The notes under the pieces are model-generated. The model ran no database searches and was not told the DNA's origin. It saw only the letters and a program-made list of their open reading frames with translations. A program made the position numbers and the translations under genes. A DNA stretch of 22,997 nt from Lentibacillus juripiscarius JCM 12147 (GTDB lineage: Bacteria; Bacillota; Bacilli; Bacillales_D; Amphibacillaceae), in assembly GCA_001311805.1 (NCBI GenBank), contig BBCA01000047.1:1-22997 (forward strand), written 5' to 3'. Below are positions 1 to 8,960 of this stretch, piece by piece. Position 1 is the first letter of the stretch; the number at the start of each line of letters is the position of its first letter.

Positions 1-72
1 GGTTGATTCAGGCCCCAAATCGGTTGATTCTTCCCATCCTCCGGTTGATTCTAACCCCCGACGGCCTGATCC
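1..72. repeat. 21-bp-period repeat array A (core GGTTGATTC)
   Basis: The core GGTTGATTC starts at 1, 22 and 43, with a degenerate fourth copy (GCCTGATCC) at 64, so the period is exactly 21 bp. The 12 bases between cores are not conserved. The array may continue to the left of the window. It reads as heptads in an open frame on either strand (RLIxxxx on plus, ESTxxxx on minus), but no start codon with a ribosome site supports translation. It lies beyond the dapA terminator. Two other arrays in this window (5722-5796 and 15953-16045) have the same period and different cores. Confidence 0.8.
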
Positions 73-132
73 TCCTGGCGTCCGGCAAAGTCACGATTAT
101 GTGGCGGTCGGTTCATCAGCTTCTGAAAGCCA

Positions 133-178
133 TTAAAAACCCGCTGCACGAACGCAATAAAGTGTTCGTAACAGCGGG
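133..178 (-). terminator. Rho-independent terminator of dapA
   Basis: On the minus strand CCCGCTG (172-178) pairs with CAGCGGG (140-146). The stem continues inward with ACGAAC/GTTCGT around an A/T-rich loop, and a TTTTTAA tract follows. It begins about 10 bases after the repaired dapA stop at 188-190, as expected for the end of a single-gene transcript. Confidence 0.85.
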
Positions 179-187
179 TAATGGGCT

Positions 188-1074
188 TTAGCCTGCTTCT
201 GTCATGTTATGCGGTGGCAATAGTTTCTTCAGCTGCAGTTTTCGTCGCTGGTTAGCGGTACCATCGGCAGGCGGACGTCGCCAACGGGAATGCCCATCAT
301 GTGGAGGGCTGCTTTTGCCGGGGATGGGCTTGGCTGTGCGAACATCGCTTTCATTGTCGGAAGCACTTCTTGGTGAATGTTTGCTGCGCGCCTTACATCG
401 CCGTTTTGATAGCTTTGCACCATTTCCTGTATGTCATTTCCGATTATATGTGCGGAGACCGATATAACGCCTTGTCCGCCAATCGCCAGGACAGGAAGGG
501 TCAAATCATCATCACCGCTGTAGAGCGTGAAGTCTTCAGGTGTTTTATTGATGATGGTTGTCATTGCTGCAAGGTTACCGCTTGCTTCTTTGACAGCTGT
601 GATGTTGTCGATTTCCGACAGCCGGATAATCGTTTCCGGTGCAATCCCCACTGCGCTGCGGCCCGGGATATTGTACAGCATCACCGGGAGAGATGTTGCT
701 TGTGCTGCAGCCTGATAGTGCTGGTACAGTCCTTCCTGGGAAGGCTTATTGTAATAAGGTGTCGTGAGCATGATGGCATCTACGCCAGTCTGCTCCGCTT
801 GTGTTGTTAATTCGATGGTTGCTCGAGTATTGTTTGATCCGGTCCCTGCGATAACGGGAACGCGTCCATCCACAACGTTTGTGACGAAGCGGAATAAGTC
901 CAGTTTTTCAGTATCTGTTAGCGTTGGAGATTCCCCTGTTGTCCCTGCGACCACTAATCCATCTGAACCATTTACGATTAAATAATTCACCAATGTACGT
1001 GTTGCGTCGAAATCGATATCGCCATTTTGATCAAATGGGGTCACCATGGCGGTTAATACATGACCGAAATTCAT
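188..1074 (-). CDS. dapA: 4-hydroxy-tetrahydrodipicolinate synthase DapA (C-terminal frameshift)
   Basis: DapA condenses pyruvate with aspartate semialdehyde, the first committed step of the diaminopimelate/lysine pathway; it is a cytosolic TIM-barrel enzyme. Visible residues are the AGTTGESP loop (Thr45-Thr46), Tyr134 in YNIPGRS, Arg139, and the Schiff-base lysine Lys162 in AVKEASGN. As written the frame stops at 229 after 281 residues, ending LTSDENCS. Adding one A to the A-run near 229-232 restores a normal tail (LTSDEKLQLKKLLPPHN...) ending at 188, 295 residues, close to the usual ~290. That points to a single-base deletion, probably a sequence error. A lysine riboswitch and attenuator upstream (1142-1380) indicate repression by lysine. 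It appears to be a single-gene unit. Confidence 0.95.
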
Positions 1075-1141
1075 CGCTTTTCACACCCTTTTCTATAGTT
1101 TTACTTCGGACGTTATAAAAAGGGCTATCACTATTTTGCCA

Positions 1142-1170
1142 TAAAAAACAACAACGAGGGTTCGCTGTTG
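1142..1170 (-). terminator. Attenuator terminator of the lysine riboswitch
   Basis: On the minus strand CAACAGCGA pairs with TCGTTGTTG (one mismatch) around ACCC, followed by six T. It sits between the lysine aptamer and dapA, the position of the expression platform in L-box leaders, so lysine binding should favour termination here. Confidence 0.88.
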
Positions 1171-1200
1171 CTGCAGAAACGTCACTTAACCGTCCCTTAG

Positions 1201-1380
1201 CGCAAGATAGCCCTCCATATAGTTTCCTATATGACAGTCCTGTATTTATTCAATAGCAGAACCAACGGCGAGAACATGAGTTTCTCTCCGTTTCGGCGAA
1301 TTCCCCTTTCCACATCATCACCGGATCTCATTTTCCTCCGATTGTGTACTGATGGTCTTCGCATCCTCTATCTCACTTCA
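1201..1380 (-). ncRNA. Lysine riboswitch (L box)
   Basis: Read on the minus strand, the leader shows the conserved L-box blocks in order: GATAGAGGATGCGAAG at the 5' side, an AGTA turn, GGAAAGGGGAATTCGCCGAA, TTGGTTCTG, then ACTGTCATA...TATGGAGGGCTATC closing the basal stem (GAGATAG pairs with CTATCTT). The aptamer binds free lysine and controls transcription of dapA 130 bases downstream through the 1142-1170 terminator. The assignment is by motif recognition; a covariance-model search would settle it. Confidence 0.93.
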
Positions 1381-1687
1381 ATGGAATGAAGTAAGAAAGT
1401 ATACAATTTTATTAACCATAGCATACAAGTGGTTGGATTTCAAGGGATGATGAAAAAAGTGAGTCAAGTTTGTATCCGGACCGCTTAGCGTATAAAACAC
1501 GTTGTTTGCCTCTAATACGTCATTCCCAACAGCCTTTTAGACTAATACAACTCCTTGTTTTACTTCGTCCTTATAGCACTGATGATCCCGACCTTAGAAA
1601 TTTTTCCGATGCTTGATGAATCTGTTTATTAAAAGATCGTTTACATAAAATCTATTGCAATGTCTATATTTCTATGCTAAAGTATAA
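1381..1687. other. Intergenic region between the divergent dapA and nrd leaders
   Basis: About 300 bases with no credible gene. A possible minus-strand promoter for the dapA leader (TATACT on the minus strand near 1399-1404, with weak TTGTAT upstream at a long 19-bp spacing) lies at its left edge. The right part is very A/T-rich and presumably holds the nrd promoter, but several TATA-like hexamers prevent a unique assignment. Confidence 0.4.
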
Positions 1688-1733
1688 ATACAATATATAC
1701 TAACAATATCATATAAAATACTATATATAGTAT
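1688..1733 (+). promoter_or_regulatory. Candidate tandem NrdR boxes
   Basis: ATACTATATATAGTAT at 1718-1733 is a perfect 16-bp palindrome and close to the NrdR-box consensus as I recall it (ACACTATATATAGTGT). A weaker copy, ATACAATATATACTAA, starts exactly 30 bp upstream at 1688, about three helical turns. NrdR operators usually come as two boxes spaced by about this distance in front of ribonucleotide reductase genes. The region is A/T-rich, so the weak copy alone would not be convincing; the perfect copy plus the downstream nrd operon makes the case. Confidence 0.6.
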
Positions 1734-1736
1734 GCG

Positions 1737-1910
1737 CAAGCAATGGTGACACATGGTGTTTTAAAAGGGAATCCAGTGAAAATCTGGAACTGTCCCCGCA
1801 ACTGTAAGTGTAGACGAACGGGATAACCACTGTATGGCAAGCTTTACGGCGGCAATACGGGAAGGCCCTCAGTAGGAAGAAGCACAAGTCAGGAGACCTG
1901 CCATTGCTTG
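1737..1910 (+). ncRNA. Cobalamin (adenosylcobalamin) riboswitch
   Basis: A perfect 10-bp closing stem, CAAGCAATGG (1737-1746) with CCATTGCTTG (1901-1910), encloses the typical aptamer blocks: TTAAAAGGGAATCCAGTG, GGAACTGTCCCCGCAACTG, and the B12 box AAGTCAGGAGACCTGCC (1886-1902). It binds adenosylcobalamin and lies 125 bases before nrdE, with a terminator-like expression platform between. By analogy with other bacteria, B12 should switch off this B12-independent reductase; that presumes a B12-dependent class II enzyme elsewhere in the genome, which this window cannot show. Confidence 0.95.
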
Positions 1911-1935
1911 AGTGTTTCCATTCCTCGGGGAAAGC

Positions 1936-2015
1936 GGGTGGTAAAACGATAGACATGGTATAAATCATCCATCGTTTTACAGCCGTTCATCCACCAGGGT
2001 GAGCGGCTTTTTATG
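1936..2015 (+). terminator. Expression platform / terminator before nrdE
   Basis: Two competing structures are visible. GTAAAACGAT (1941-1950) pairs perfectly with ATCGTTTTAC (1971-1980), and flanking GGTGG (1936-1940) can extend it with CCACC (1991-1995). The alternative hairpin AGCCGTTCATCC (1981-1992) with GGGTGAGCGGCT (1997-2008) is followed by TTTTTAT and is a plausible intrinsic terminator. The shared CCACC segment suits a riboswitch-controlled choice between them; which form ligand favours is inference. Confidence 0.7.
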
Positions 2016-2035
2016 TATTCAAAAGGAGGAGAATC

Positions 2036-4241
2036 ATGACAACAGCAATAACGGATCAGTGGACAGACTTACTTGATGAGGCAACACAAGGTTGAATGCC
2101 GATAAGGAACTATTACTTGAAAAAATACATAAGAACGATTCGGAAGTAACAATGGACCATGTCATCAAATGGGCGCTGGAAAACATCGACGAGGCGAATC
2201 CGGACTGGACATTTGTTGCCAGCCGCTTGTATCTGCAAAACCTGTATGAAAAGGCAGCGGCCAATCGAGGATATGATGCCAACAAGCGTTATGGAGATCT
2301 TTATGAACTGATTCAACTCCTTACCAAAAAGGCATTTATACGGAAGGGTTGCTGCACACATACACGAGAGACGATATCGATTATTTTGCCAGCATCATCG
2401 AACCAGCGCGGGATAGACTGTTTCATTATCTTGGGTTGTTTACACTGGCGACACGCTACTTGGCAACAGATCATAATAAAGATACATTTGAGTTGCCGCA
2501 GGAGCGTTGGATGATCATTGCTATGCACTTAATGCAGCAGGAAGATCCAGCCTACCGCCGCCAGTATGTCGCTGAAGCTTACTGGGCGCTTAGTAATCTG
2601 TATATGACGGTAGCGACACCAACCATGACCAACGCCGGTAAGACCCACGGACAATTGTCAAGCTGCTTTATCGAAACGGTCGATGATAGTCTGCAGTCCA
2701 TTTACGACAGCAATACTGGTATTGCTAAACTGTCCAAAAACGGTGGTGGGATTGGTGTCTATATGGGTAAAATCCGCAGCCGCGGCAGCTCCATCAAAGG
2801 GTTCAAAGGTATGTCGAGTGGTGTTGTACCCTGGATCAAGCAACTAAACAATACGGCGGTGAGCGTGGACCAGCTCGGAACCCGAAAAAGGCGCGATAGC
2901 CATTTATTTAGACGTGTGGCATGCGATATAGAAGCATTTCTTGATTTGAAATTGAACAATGGCGATGAACGCATGCGTGCACATGATATTTTCACTGGTG
3001 TTTGCCTGCCTGATTATTTCATGGAACAGGTAGAAAACCGCGGGGACTGGTATCTTTTTGATCCGCATGAAGTGCGCGAAGTGATGGGATATTCGCTCGA
3101 GGACTTTTATGATGAAGATAAAGGCGACGGATCGTGGCGTGCACGTTATTTGGAATGTGTGGCATCTGCTAAGCTCACAAAGCGTGCTGTTCCGGCGATC
3201 GACATTATGAAACGAATTATGAAGTCGCAGCTTGAGTCCGGTACACCGTTCATGTTTATCGTGATGAGGTGAACCGGCATAACAACAACCCACATGAAGG
3301 AATGATTTACTGTTCCAATTTATGTACGGAAATAACACAGAACCAGTCGCCAACAGAATTTTGGAAGAAGTAACCGAGGCAGATGGTACCATTGTCCAGA
3401 AGTATAAACCAGGTGATTATGTCGTTTGTAACCTAAGCTCGATCAACTTGGGTCGTGCTGTGCCTGATGGCGTGCTGGAGCGGCTGATCCAAATTCAGGT
3501 CCGCATGCTGGATAATGTGATTGATATCAATACATTGCCGCTGAAACAAACCCAATTGACAAATCGGAAATATCGCGCCATTGGGCTGGGAACGTTTGGC
3601 TGGCATCATCTGCTGGCGAAAATAACATGTATTGGGAGTCCGACGAGGCGGTTGATTATGCGGACAGACTTTATGAAACAATCGCTTACTTATCCATCAA
3701 AACGAGCATGGAGCTAAGCCAGGAAAAGGGCAGTTATCCAGCGTTTTCCGGCAGTAAGTGGCAGACGGGACAGTATTTTACCGACAAAGGATATACAGGG
3801 GAGGAATGGGGGCAACTGAAACGTGATGTGGCCACTAGCGGCATCCGCAATGGCTACTTAATGGCTGTTGCACCGAATTCGTCAACGTCAATGATTGCCG
3901 GCTCAACGGCCAGTATCGACCCCGTATTCCAGCCGTTTTATTTTGAAGAAAAGAAAGATTTCAAAATTCCTGTCACCGCACCGGACTTGAATCATAATAC
4001 GTATAACATTTACCGTCGCTCGGCCTATATTGTCGATCAGCGTTGGTCTGTGCGGCAGAATGCAGCCAGGCAAAAGCATATCGACCAGAGTATTTCGTTC
4101 AATATTTACGTGCCGAATACGATTAAAGCATCCGTTTTGCTGGATGTACATTTGCAGGCATGGCGCGAAGGGTTGAAAACGACGTATTACGTCCGGTCTA
4201 CGGCCAATGATGTCGAAGAATGTGAGTGGTGTGAAAGTTGA
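2036..4241 (+). pseudogene. nrdE: Class Ib ribonucleoside-diphosphate reductase alpha chain NrdE, frameshifted as written
   Basis: Large subunit of ribonucleotide reductase, which makes deoxyribonucleotides with NrdF as radical donor. ATG 2036 follows AAAAGGAGGAGAATC. Seven single-base indels interrupt the frame: near 2094 (T lost), 2330 (A lost), 2888 (A gained), 2933 (G lost), 3260 (T lost), 3360 (T lost) and 3620 (A lost). Correcting them gives exactly 736 residues. Family marks are the SSCF cysteine (2660-2671), the GGGIG loop, the catalytic N-x-C-x-E in CSNLCTEI (about 3310-3333), and a C-terminal CEWC redox pair next to the stop. All but one or two indels fall in homopolymers, so sequence error is more likely than decay. 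Its stop overlaps the nrdI start (TTGA). Confidence 0.9.
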
Positions 4242-4672
4242 GAAGTCTCGTAGCGTATTTATCCTATAGTGGCAACACGAAGGAAACCGCGGAAATGATT
4301 GCTGATTATATGATGGAGGACGGTGCGGTAGTGGATATGCACCAGATGGCCATCGATCCTCCCGTTGATGCAGCAGCTTACGACATGATTTTCATCGGGT
4401 CGTTCACTTGGGAGATGGGTGCAACGCCTGATGAGGTAAAAGATTTCGTCCTGGAAGTCGGCTATAAACCAGACAATGTGGCCATTTTCGGAACTGGGGA
4501 AACGCAATTTGGCGGGGATGAGCTATTTTGCCTGGCAGTGGATAAACTTGCCACGTTTTATGCAAGCAGGTGGCCTGGTTTGAAAATAGAACAGTCCCCG
4601 CGCGGTTCACAGGAACAATTGGTGGAAAACTGGCTGGAAGGAGTGCTTCACGATGTCAAAAGTCTTGCTTGA
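4238..4672 (+). CDS. nrdI: NrdI flavodoxin, class Ib RNR assembly protein
   Basis: Small FMN protein that supplies oxidant to build the dimanganese-tyrosyl radical cofactor of NrdF. The 144-residue product has the FMN phosphate-binding loop SYSGNTKE at residues 9-16 and the flavodoxin segments FIGSFTW and FGTGETQFGG expected for NrdI. It starts with TTG inside the nrdE stop (4-base overlap) and runs 20 bases into nrdF, so the three are translationally coupled. Its presence identifies the system as class Ib. The frame is intact, unlike both neighbours. The order E-I-F differs from B. subtilis (nrdI-nrdE-nrdF, from memory). Confidence 0.95.
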   Translation: MRSLVAYLSYSGNTKETAEMIADYMMEDGAVVDMHQMAIDPPVDAAAYDMIFIGSFTWEMGATPDEVKDFVLEVGYKPDNVAIFGTGETQFGGDELFCLAVDKLATFYASRWPGLKIEQSPRGSQEQLVENWLEGVLHDVKSLA

Positions 4673-5694
4673 TAAAGCAAAAACATTGGAACCGATGAAC
4701 CCGAACAAGTCGACAGCACTGTTCGGCGGGCAATCGAGCGGTATCTTAAATTGGAATGATATTAAGTATCCGCATTGGTATAAAATGTATAAACGTTTAG
4801 TTGGCAATTACTGGCAGGCAGATGAAATTAATATGTCCGATGATTTGCGCCAATTTGCATCACTTACAGAGGAAGAACGGGACGCGTATTTGAAAATCAT
4901 CGGCCTCTTGTCAACACTTGATGCACCGCAGACCCGGACGGCATTACTTTTATCCCTATATGCAACTGATCCGTCTGTCCAGTCGATTATGGCGGTCATC
5001 GCCCAGCAGGAGGCGGTTCATAATGAAAGTTATTCGTATGTATTGTCGTCGGTTGTTTCCCTTGACGAGCAGAACGAGTCTTTTCAGCTCGGCCGAAAAG
5101 ATCCGGTCTTATTAAAGCGGAACGAAACGATTATGCAGCAATACAATGCATTTGTTGAGGAACCGACGATTGAAAATATCTTGAAAACGTGTGTTTACAC
5201 AGCGCTCCTGGAAGGGATGTTTTTCTACTCCGGGTTTGCGTTTTTCTATTCATTGGCAAGGAAAAATAAATGGTTGGCACGTCAACGATGATCAGCTATA
5301 TCAACCGGGACGAGCTTGAACATGGTCGGTTCATTGCGGAATTATTCCGGGCAACACTGCATGAAACCCGGATACGAATACAGCGGCATTTTCCGATTGG
5401 GTGTACAGCCGATTCCAGGAGTCCGTTGAGCTGGAAATCGAATGGTCCCGCTATGTATTGGCTTCTGTGGATGGCATCGATCTCGACGAAATGGCCGGCT
5501 ATATTAAGTACCGAGCTAATAAAATGCTACGGATGATGGGGCTTGACGAGATTTACCCGGATCATACCGAGAACCCAATGAAGTGGATCCGGGCCTATGC
5601 TGATAATTTCGATGGCACCAAAACAGACTTTTTCGAACAAAAATCACGGCAGTATACGAAGACGAGCGATTTGAACGGATTTGATGATTTGTAA
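4653..5694 (+). pseudogene. nrdF: Class Ib ribonucleoside-diphosphate reductase beta chain NrdF, frameshifted as written
   Basis: Radical-generating small subunit, partner of NrdE. It starts at ATG 4653, nine bases after GGAAGGAG and inside nrdI. Metal ligands are visible: Asp90 (LSTLDAPQ), Glu120 and His123 (QQEAVHN), Glu187 (LLEGMFF), and the later DELEH pair; Tyr127, at the E-x-x-H-x-x-x-Y position, is the likely radical tyrosine. Two single-base losses break the frame, one in the A-run near 5269 (KNKMVGTS expected) and one in the C-run near 5368 (HETPDTN expected). Repair gives 347 residues, a normal length. Everything else, including the C-terminal tail DLNGFDDL that should dock to NrdE, looks functional, so sequence error is the better explanation. 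Confidence 0.92.
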
Positions 5695-5721
5695 GGGGTA
5701 TCCCGAAATGAGGGTGATTTA

Positions 5722-5796
5722 CCCGAAGTTCACAGTCGAAATCCCGAAGTTCACATTATAATGCCCGAAGTTCACAATTATAATCCTGATGTTCAC
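5722..5796. repeat. 21-bp-period repeat array B (core CCCGAAGTTCAC)
   Basis: CCCGAAGTTCAC starts at 5722, 5743 and 5764, and a variant CCTGATGTTCAC at 5785: period exactly 21 bp with variable 9-base spacers. A partial copy (CCCGAAATG) begins at 5702. On the plus strand the copies encode PEVHxxx heptads in the same frame as nrdF, beginning just after its TAA stop and running open to a TGA near 5800. There is no start codon with a ribosome site, so translation would need readthrough; more likely it is a non-coding repeat. Confidence 0.85.
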
Positions 5797-5820
5797 AATT
5801 GATCAGCTAGTATAGCTGTC

Positions 5821-5857
5821 AAAAATAGCCGGTGTGCCCCCAATGAGCGCACCGGCT
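5821..5857. terminator. Hairpin terminator between nrdF and the convergent minus-strand gene
   Basis: AGCCGGTGTGC (5827-5837) pairs with GCGCACCGGCT (5847-5857) with one G-T wobble. On the minus strand the hairpin is followed by ATTTTT, so it is a good terminator for the YcdB-like gene ending at 5865. On the plus strand the run is weaker (GCATTAA), but the hairpin may also end nrd transcripts. Confidence 0.8.
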
Positions 5858-5864
5858 GCATTAA

Positions 5865-7132
5865 CTACAACGTATTTAACGCCACAACCTCACCGGTCAC
5901 GGCATTCACACCGTATGCGCAGTCCAGCTTGCCGCACATGATGTAAGAGTCTGAGCTGGCATCATAGACATAGACTGGATCCATCTCGAGATACCCGCGT
6001 AATTTATCAAAAGCCTCTTCCTGCGACACAGCCGCCTCGTCCGCTTCCGTAAAATGCTTGAACGCTTCAAAGAGCCTGTCCTGATCGATATAGTTCATTG
6101 CTGTAAGCGTGTCTCGTTCGATAAGCAGCTTGATTTTGATATCAAGGGCATTTTTGGCATCGTCCTTAACCGGTTTTATCTCTGCCACAATATACCCATT
6201 CTGCAGGTAAATACCAGTCAGTTTCCGCTTGCCGCTTTCATCCGGGTAAACAAGCCGCATGAAGCGTATGACCTCTCTTTCGCATGCTCCTGCTTCAGCG
6301 TCAGTCAGCGGTATCGTATCTGGGTGCGGTACATTGGCCAGTACCGTCTCCAGCGTAACTTCCGGTGATAAATCCATCTCTTTCCGCTCAAATTCTCCAT
6401 CCAGCGGCTCGTCCCACCGCAATATCTCATCTTTCGAAACAAATGAATACCGATCCGCTTCAAATGTAAATGGAATCGTCCGCTCAGCATCATTCGCTAT
6501 AAAAACTTCCTCCATGCCATACATCGGCAGCCATTTCTCCTGCCCCTGGTCAGGCAGTTCCAACAGCTGGCATTGCGATTTTGCGACAGGCTCATATTTG
6601 TCCGGTGTCAGTGCAAATGGTTCCCACGCAATTTGCTCCCCATCCGGAAAGGTGCCGTCAATCGAAAACAGCGTCAGTTCCCCGTCGTCATTGAATGCCA
6701 CTTCAATCGTTCCCGTCGGTGTTACTGGAATGTTATCAACTGCTGCGCCGAAACTCAGCGCCTGCTTTTCTTCGTGTGCAATCAAAATTGCCTCCCAAAC
6801 GTCAGCCCGGTCCTATCCTCAATCCACTCGATTACATCTTCCTTTGCTGCGGATGACGGGTAGCGTGTATGGTCAGCACTGTTGAGATCTTGGACGAATA
6901 CAATCCGCCGCACTTCTTTTGTATGAAAATTCACATCGACAACAGCAGTTCCGGCAGTATTAAAATCCTCGCTTGAACTGTCAGCATCATTCGGCGACCA
7001 TTCCATATTCATAATATAAATTGTTTCGTTAAAATGGTTTTTTTCACGAAAGTGGTACCGTTTCAACTGGTGACTGTTTAGCCCTAAATTTTCACGAACA
7101 TTTTCCACCAGTTCCTGAACTTGCTCATTCAC
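5865..7132 (-). pseudogene. YcdB/YcdC-like (DUF4901/PepSY-type) protein, one frameshift
   Basis: Two adjoining frames (7132-6782 and 6785-5865) join into one 422-residue protein when one T is added to the TTTT run at 6782-6788 (RQFLIAHEEK expected). The C-terminal part, with SYIMCGKLDCAYGVNAVTG, resembles the repeated domain of the B. subtilis YcdB/YcdC proteins; the first ~115 residues look like a PepSY-type unit (VVDVNFHTKEVRRI). No signal peptide or membrane segment is visible, so a cytosolic location is likely. The function of the family is not established. The overlap TTGA could be read as two coupled genes, but the start of the second frame would fall inside a domain. The family call rests on recall of the motif. 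Confidence 0.6.
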
Positions 7133-7503
7133 TTGTAAAACCTCACTTTTACAGAATTATGTACAGTATAACACCTTCTTTCTATTATAATCGAATGTCA
7201 AGCAGCCAAGGTGTAATTTATAAAAAAGTGTATGACACTACTTTATAATGAGAAACGAATATAATAGTGAAGGAGTTTACGCTTTCTAAGAATCCCTTTA
7301 GCGATAACACAAGTTTTCTAAGGTATCCCATATAATCCTTGGATGGTAAATAGGCTGAACGCTTTAATGTACAAATAAATTGAACATTACCTATGTTTTA
7401 AAACATCGACCTTTTTCCACAAAAACACTTCACTAAACCGCTTACTCCTGATACAATCAATGGCGGAATGACTAACATGACCTACAAATGGGGGGGGAGC
7501 AAC
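7133..7503. other. Divergent intergenic region with an interrupted palindrome at 7219-7247
   Basis: No credible gene. The notable feature is a dyad: TATAAAAAAGTGT (7219-7231) and ACACTACTTTATA (7235-7247) are inverted copies with two mismatches around ATG. This is the size of a dimeric repressor operator and it lies between the YcdB-like gene and the symporter. TATAAT lies at 7244-7249, overlapping its right arm, so a bound protein could block a plus-strand promoter there. No clear -35 is seen. Confidence 0.45.
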
Positions 7504-8893
7504 ATGGGAGTGGAGCATAACCCGCATTTACTATGGTTTGTATGCGGTTATGGTATTATCATGATCTTAATCGGAATTTATTTCTCCAGGAAGATTGCCA
7601 GCAGTGAGGATTTTATTCTAGCAGGAAAAGGGCTGGGGACGATTGTTCTCACAGGAACGCTTCTGGCAACATGGACAGGAAGCGGAAGCATCTCCGGCGG
7701 CGAGACATCCATGGCGTATACGTACGGAATTATCCCGGCGTTCATGCTGATTTTTCCTACGCTTCTAGGTATCGTTATTTTATATGTTATCGCGCCGAAA
7801 ATACGTGAATTCGGCAAGTATACGGTATCCGGCATTCTGGAGGCAAAATATGGGCAGACAGCTCGGCTGATTGCCAGTATCATTATTATCCTGGCGTTCG
7901 TCGGCATTGTATCCTATCAGATGACCGGGATTGGCTTTATTTTAAATGTAACGACTGGTATCTCTGTTGAAATCGGTACCATTATTGGTGCTGTATTAAT
8001 CATATTTTTGGCGACCATTGGCGGGCTGCGTTCGATTGCCCCGACCGATGCATTGAGTGCTTTTCTGGCCATTGCGGGCTTATTCATTACACTGCCGGTG
8101 ATCTATGGCATTGCAGGCGGCTGGGATGATGTAACAGCCAATGTCCCTGCTGCTAACCTAACGGCAACAGGCACATTGAATACAGTGCAGCTGCTTGGCT
8201 TTTTGCTGCCATCTCTATTTTGCTACTGGGGGATCAGAACATGTATCAGCGGCTGGCTGCATCCAAAGGCGGCAAATCATCCAAGAAGGCACAAATCGGC
8301 TGGCTTATCGGGATGACACTTATTTCCCCGGCAATATCACTGATTGCGTTTGCTTCCCGGTCCATTTTCCGGATATTGATCCCGGGATGGCATTAATGGC
8401 AACGACAACCGTGATGCCTACGGTTGTTGGAGGGGTGCTGTTGGCTGCCGCGACCGCGTTCATTGTGACAACCGGTAACTCGTATCTGTTATCAGCGGCA
8501 ACCAACGTGACCTACGACGTTGTCAAAAAACATATCAATAAAGATGCATCAGACAAACAGCTGCTCAACATAACGAAAATTTTCACCATTGTACTTGGTA
8601 TCATTGCATTTGTGCTTGTCACGTATTTTCCAACGGTTCTGGAAGTGCAAATGTATGCTTACACTGTCTACGGTGCAGGTTTGACACCAGCGTTGCTCGC
8701 GGTCTTTTTCTGGAAACGTGTCAACATGGCAGGAGGTATCTCTTCTATGATTGCAGGTGTCGGTACAACCTTGCTATGGGAAATCCCACTTGCCAAACCA
8801 TTTGATCTGAACAGTGTCATCATTGCACTGCCGGTCGCCGTCATCGTACTAATTGCAGTCACACTAGCAACATCCAACAAGAAGACAGCATAG
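7504..8893 (+). pseudogene. Sodium:solute symporter (SSS family), two frameshifts
   Basis: Integral membrane transporter driven by sodium; the substrate cannot be read from the sequence. I prefer ATG 7504 over ATG 7468 because GGGGGGAG lies just before it. The N-terminal half (GIIMILIGIYFSRK, then ATWTGSGSISGGETS, the conserved SSS segment after the first helices) and the later TTGNSYLLSAATNVTYDV segment are typical. Two single-T losses break the frame, near 8220 (PSLFLLLGDQNMYQRL expected) and near 8370 (RSIFPDIDPG expected). Repair gives 463 residues with about 12-13 hydrophobic helices, normal for the family. Terminator at 8921-8960. Confidence 0.85.
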
Positions 8894-8920
8894 ATCTTTT
8901 CACTAATCAAACACCTAACG

Positions 8921-8960
8921 AAAAGGTGTCATTCATAATAAAATGGGTGGCACCTTTTGT
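8921..8960 (+). terminator. Probable terminator after the symporter
   Basis: AAAAGGTG (8921-8928) pairs with CACCTTTT (8951-8958) across a 22-base loop, ending in a short T-run (TTTTGTC). It also suits the convergent minus-strand gene ending at 9093, since AAAAGGTG reads CACCTTTT on the other strand. Confidence 0.6.

Noticed and set aside
1..72. CRISPR array at repeat arrays A, B or C
   Set aside because: Cores are only 9-12 bases with 9-12-base spacers at a 21-bp period, far below CRISPR dimensions, and no cas gene is present.
301..810. 169-codon plus-strand open frame
   Set aside because: Antisense to dapA, which has unmistakable family motifs; no ribosome site.
1672..1968. 98-codon minus-strand open frame
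   Set aside because: Lies across the cobalamin riboswitch, which explains the conservation there.
2904..3392. 162-codon minus-strand open frame
   Set aside because: Antisense to nrdE; composition is that of a shadow frame.
6259..6885. 208-codon plus-strand open frame, serine-rich
   Set aside because: Antisense to the YcdB/YcdC-like gene; the Ser-rich product is typical of a reversed coding strand.
5865..7132. Two overlapping, translationally coupled genes (TTGA overlap)
   Set aside because: The junction falls in a T-run, one added T fuses the frames into one protein, and the second frame would begin in the middle of a domain with no ribosome site.
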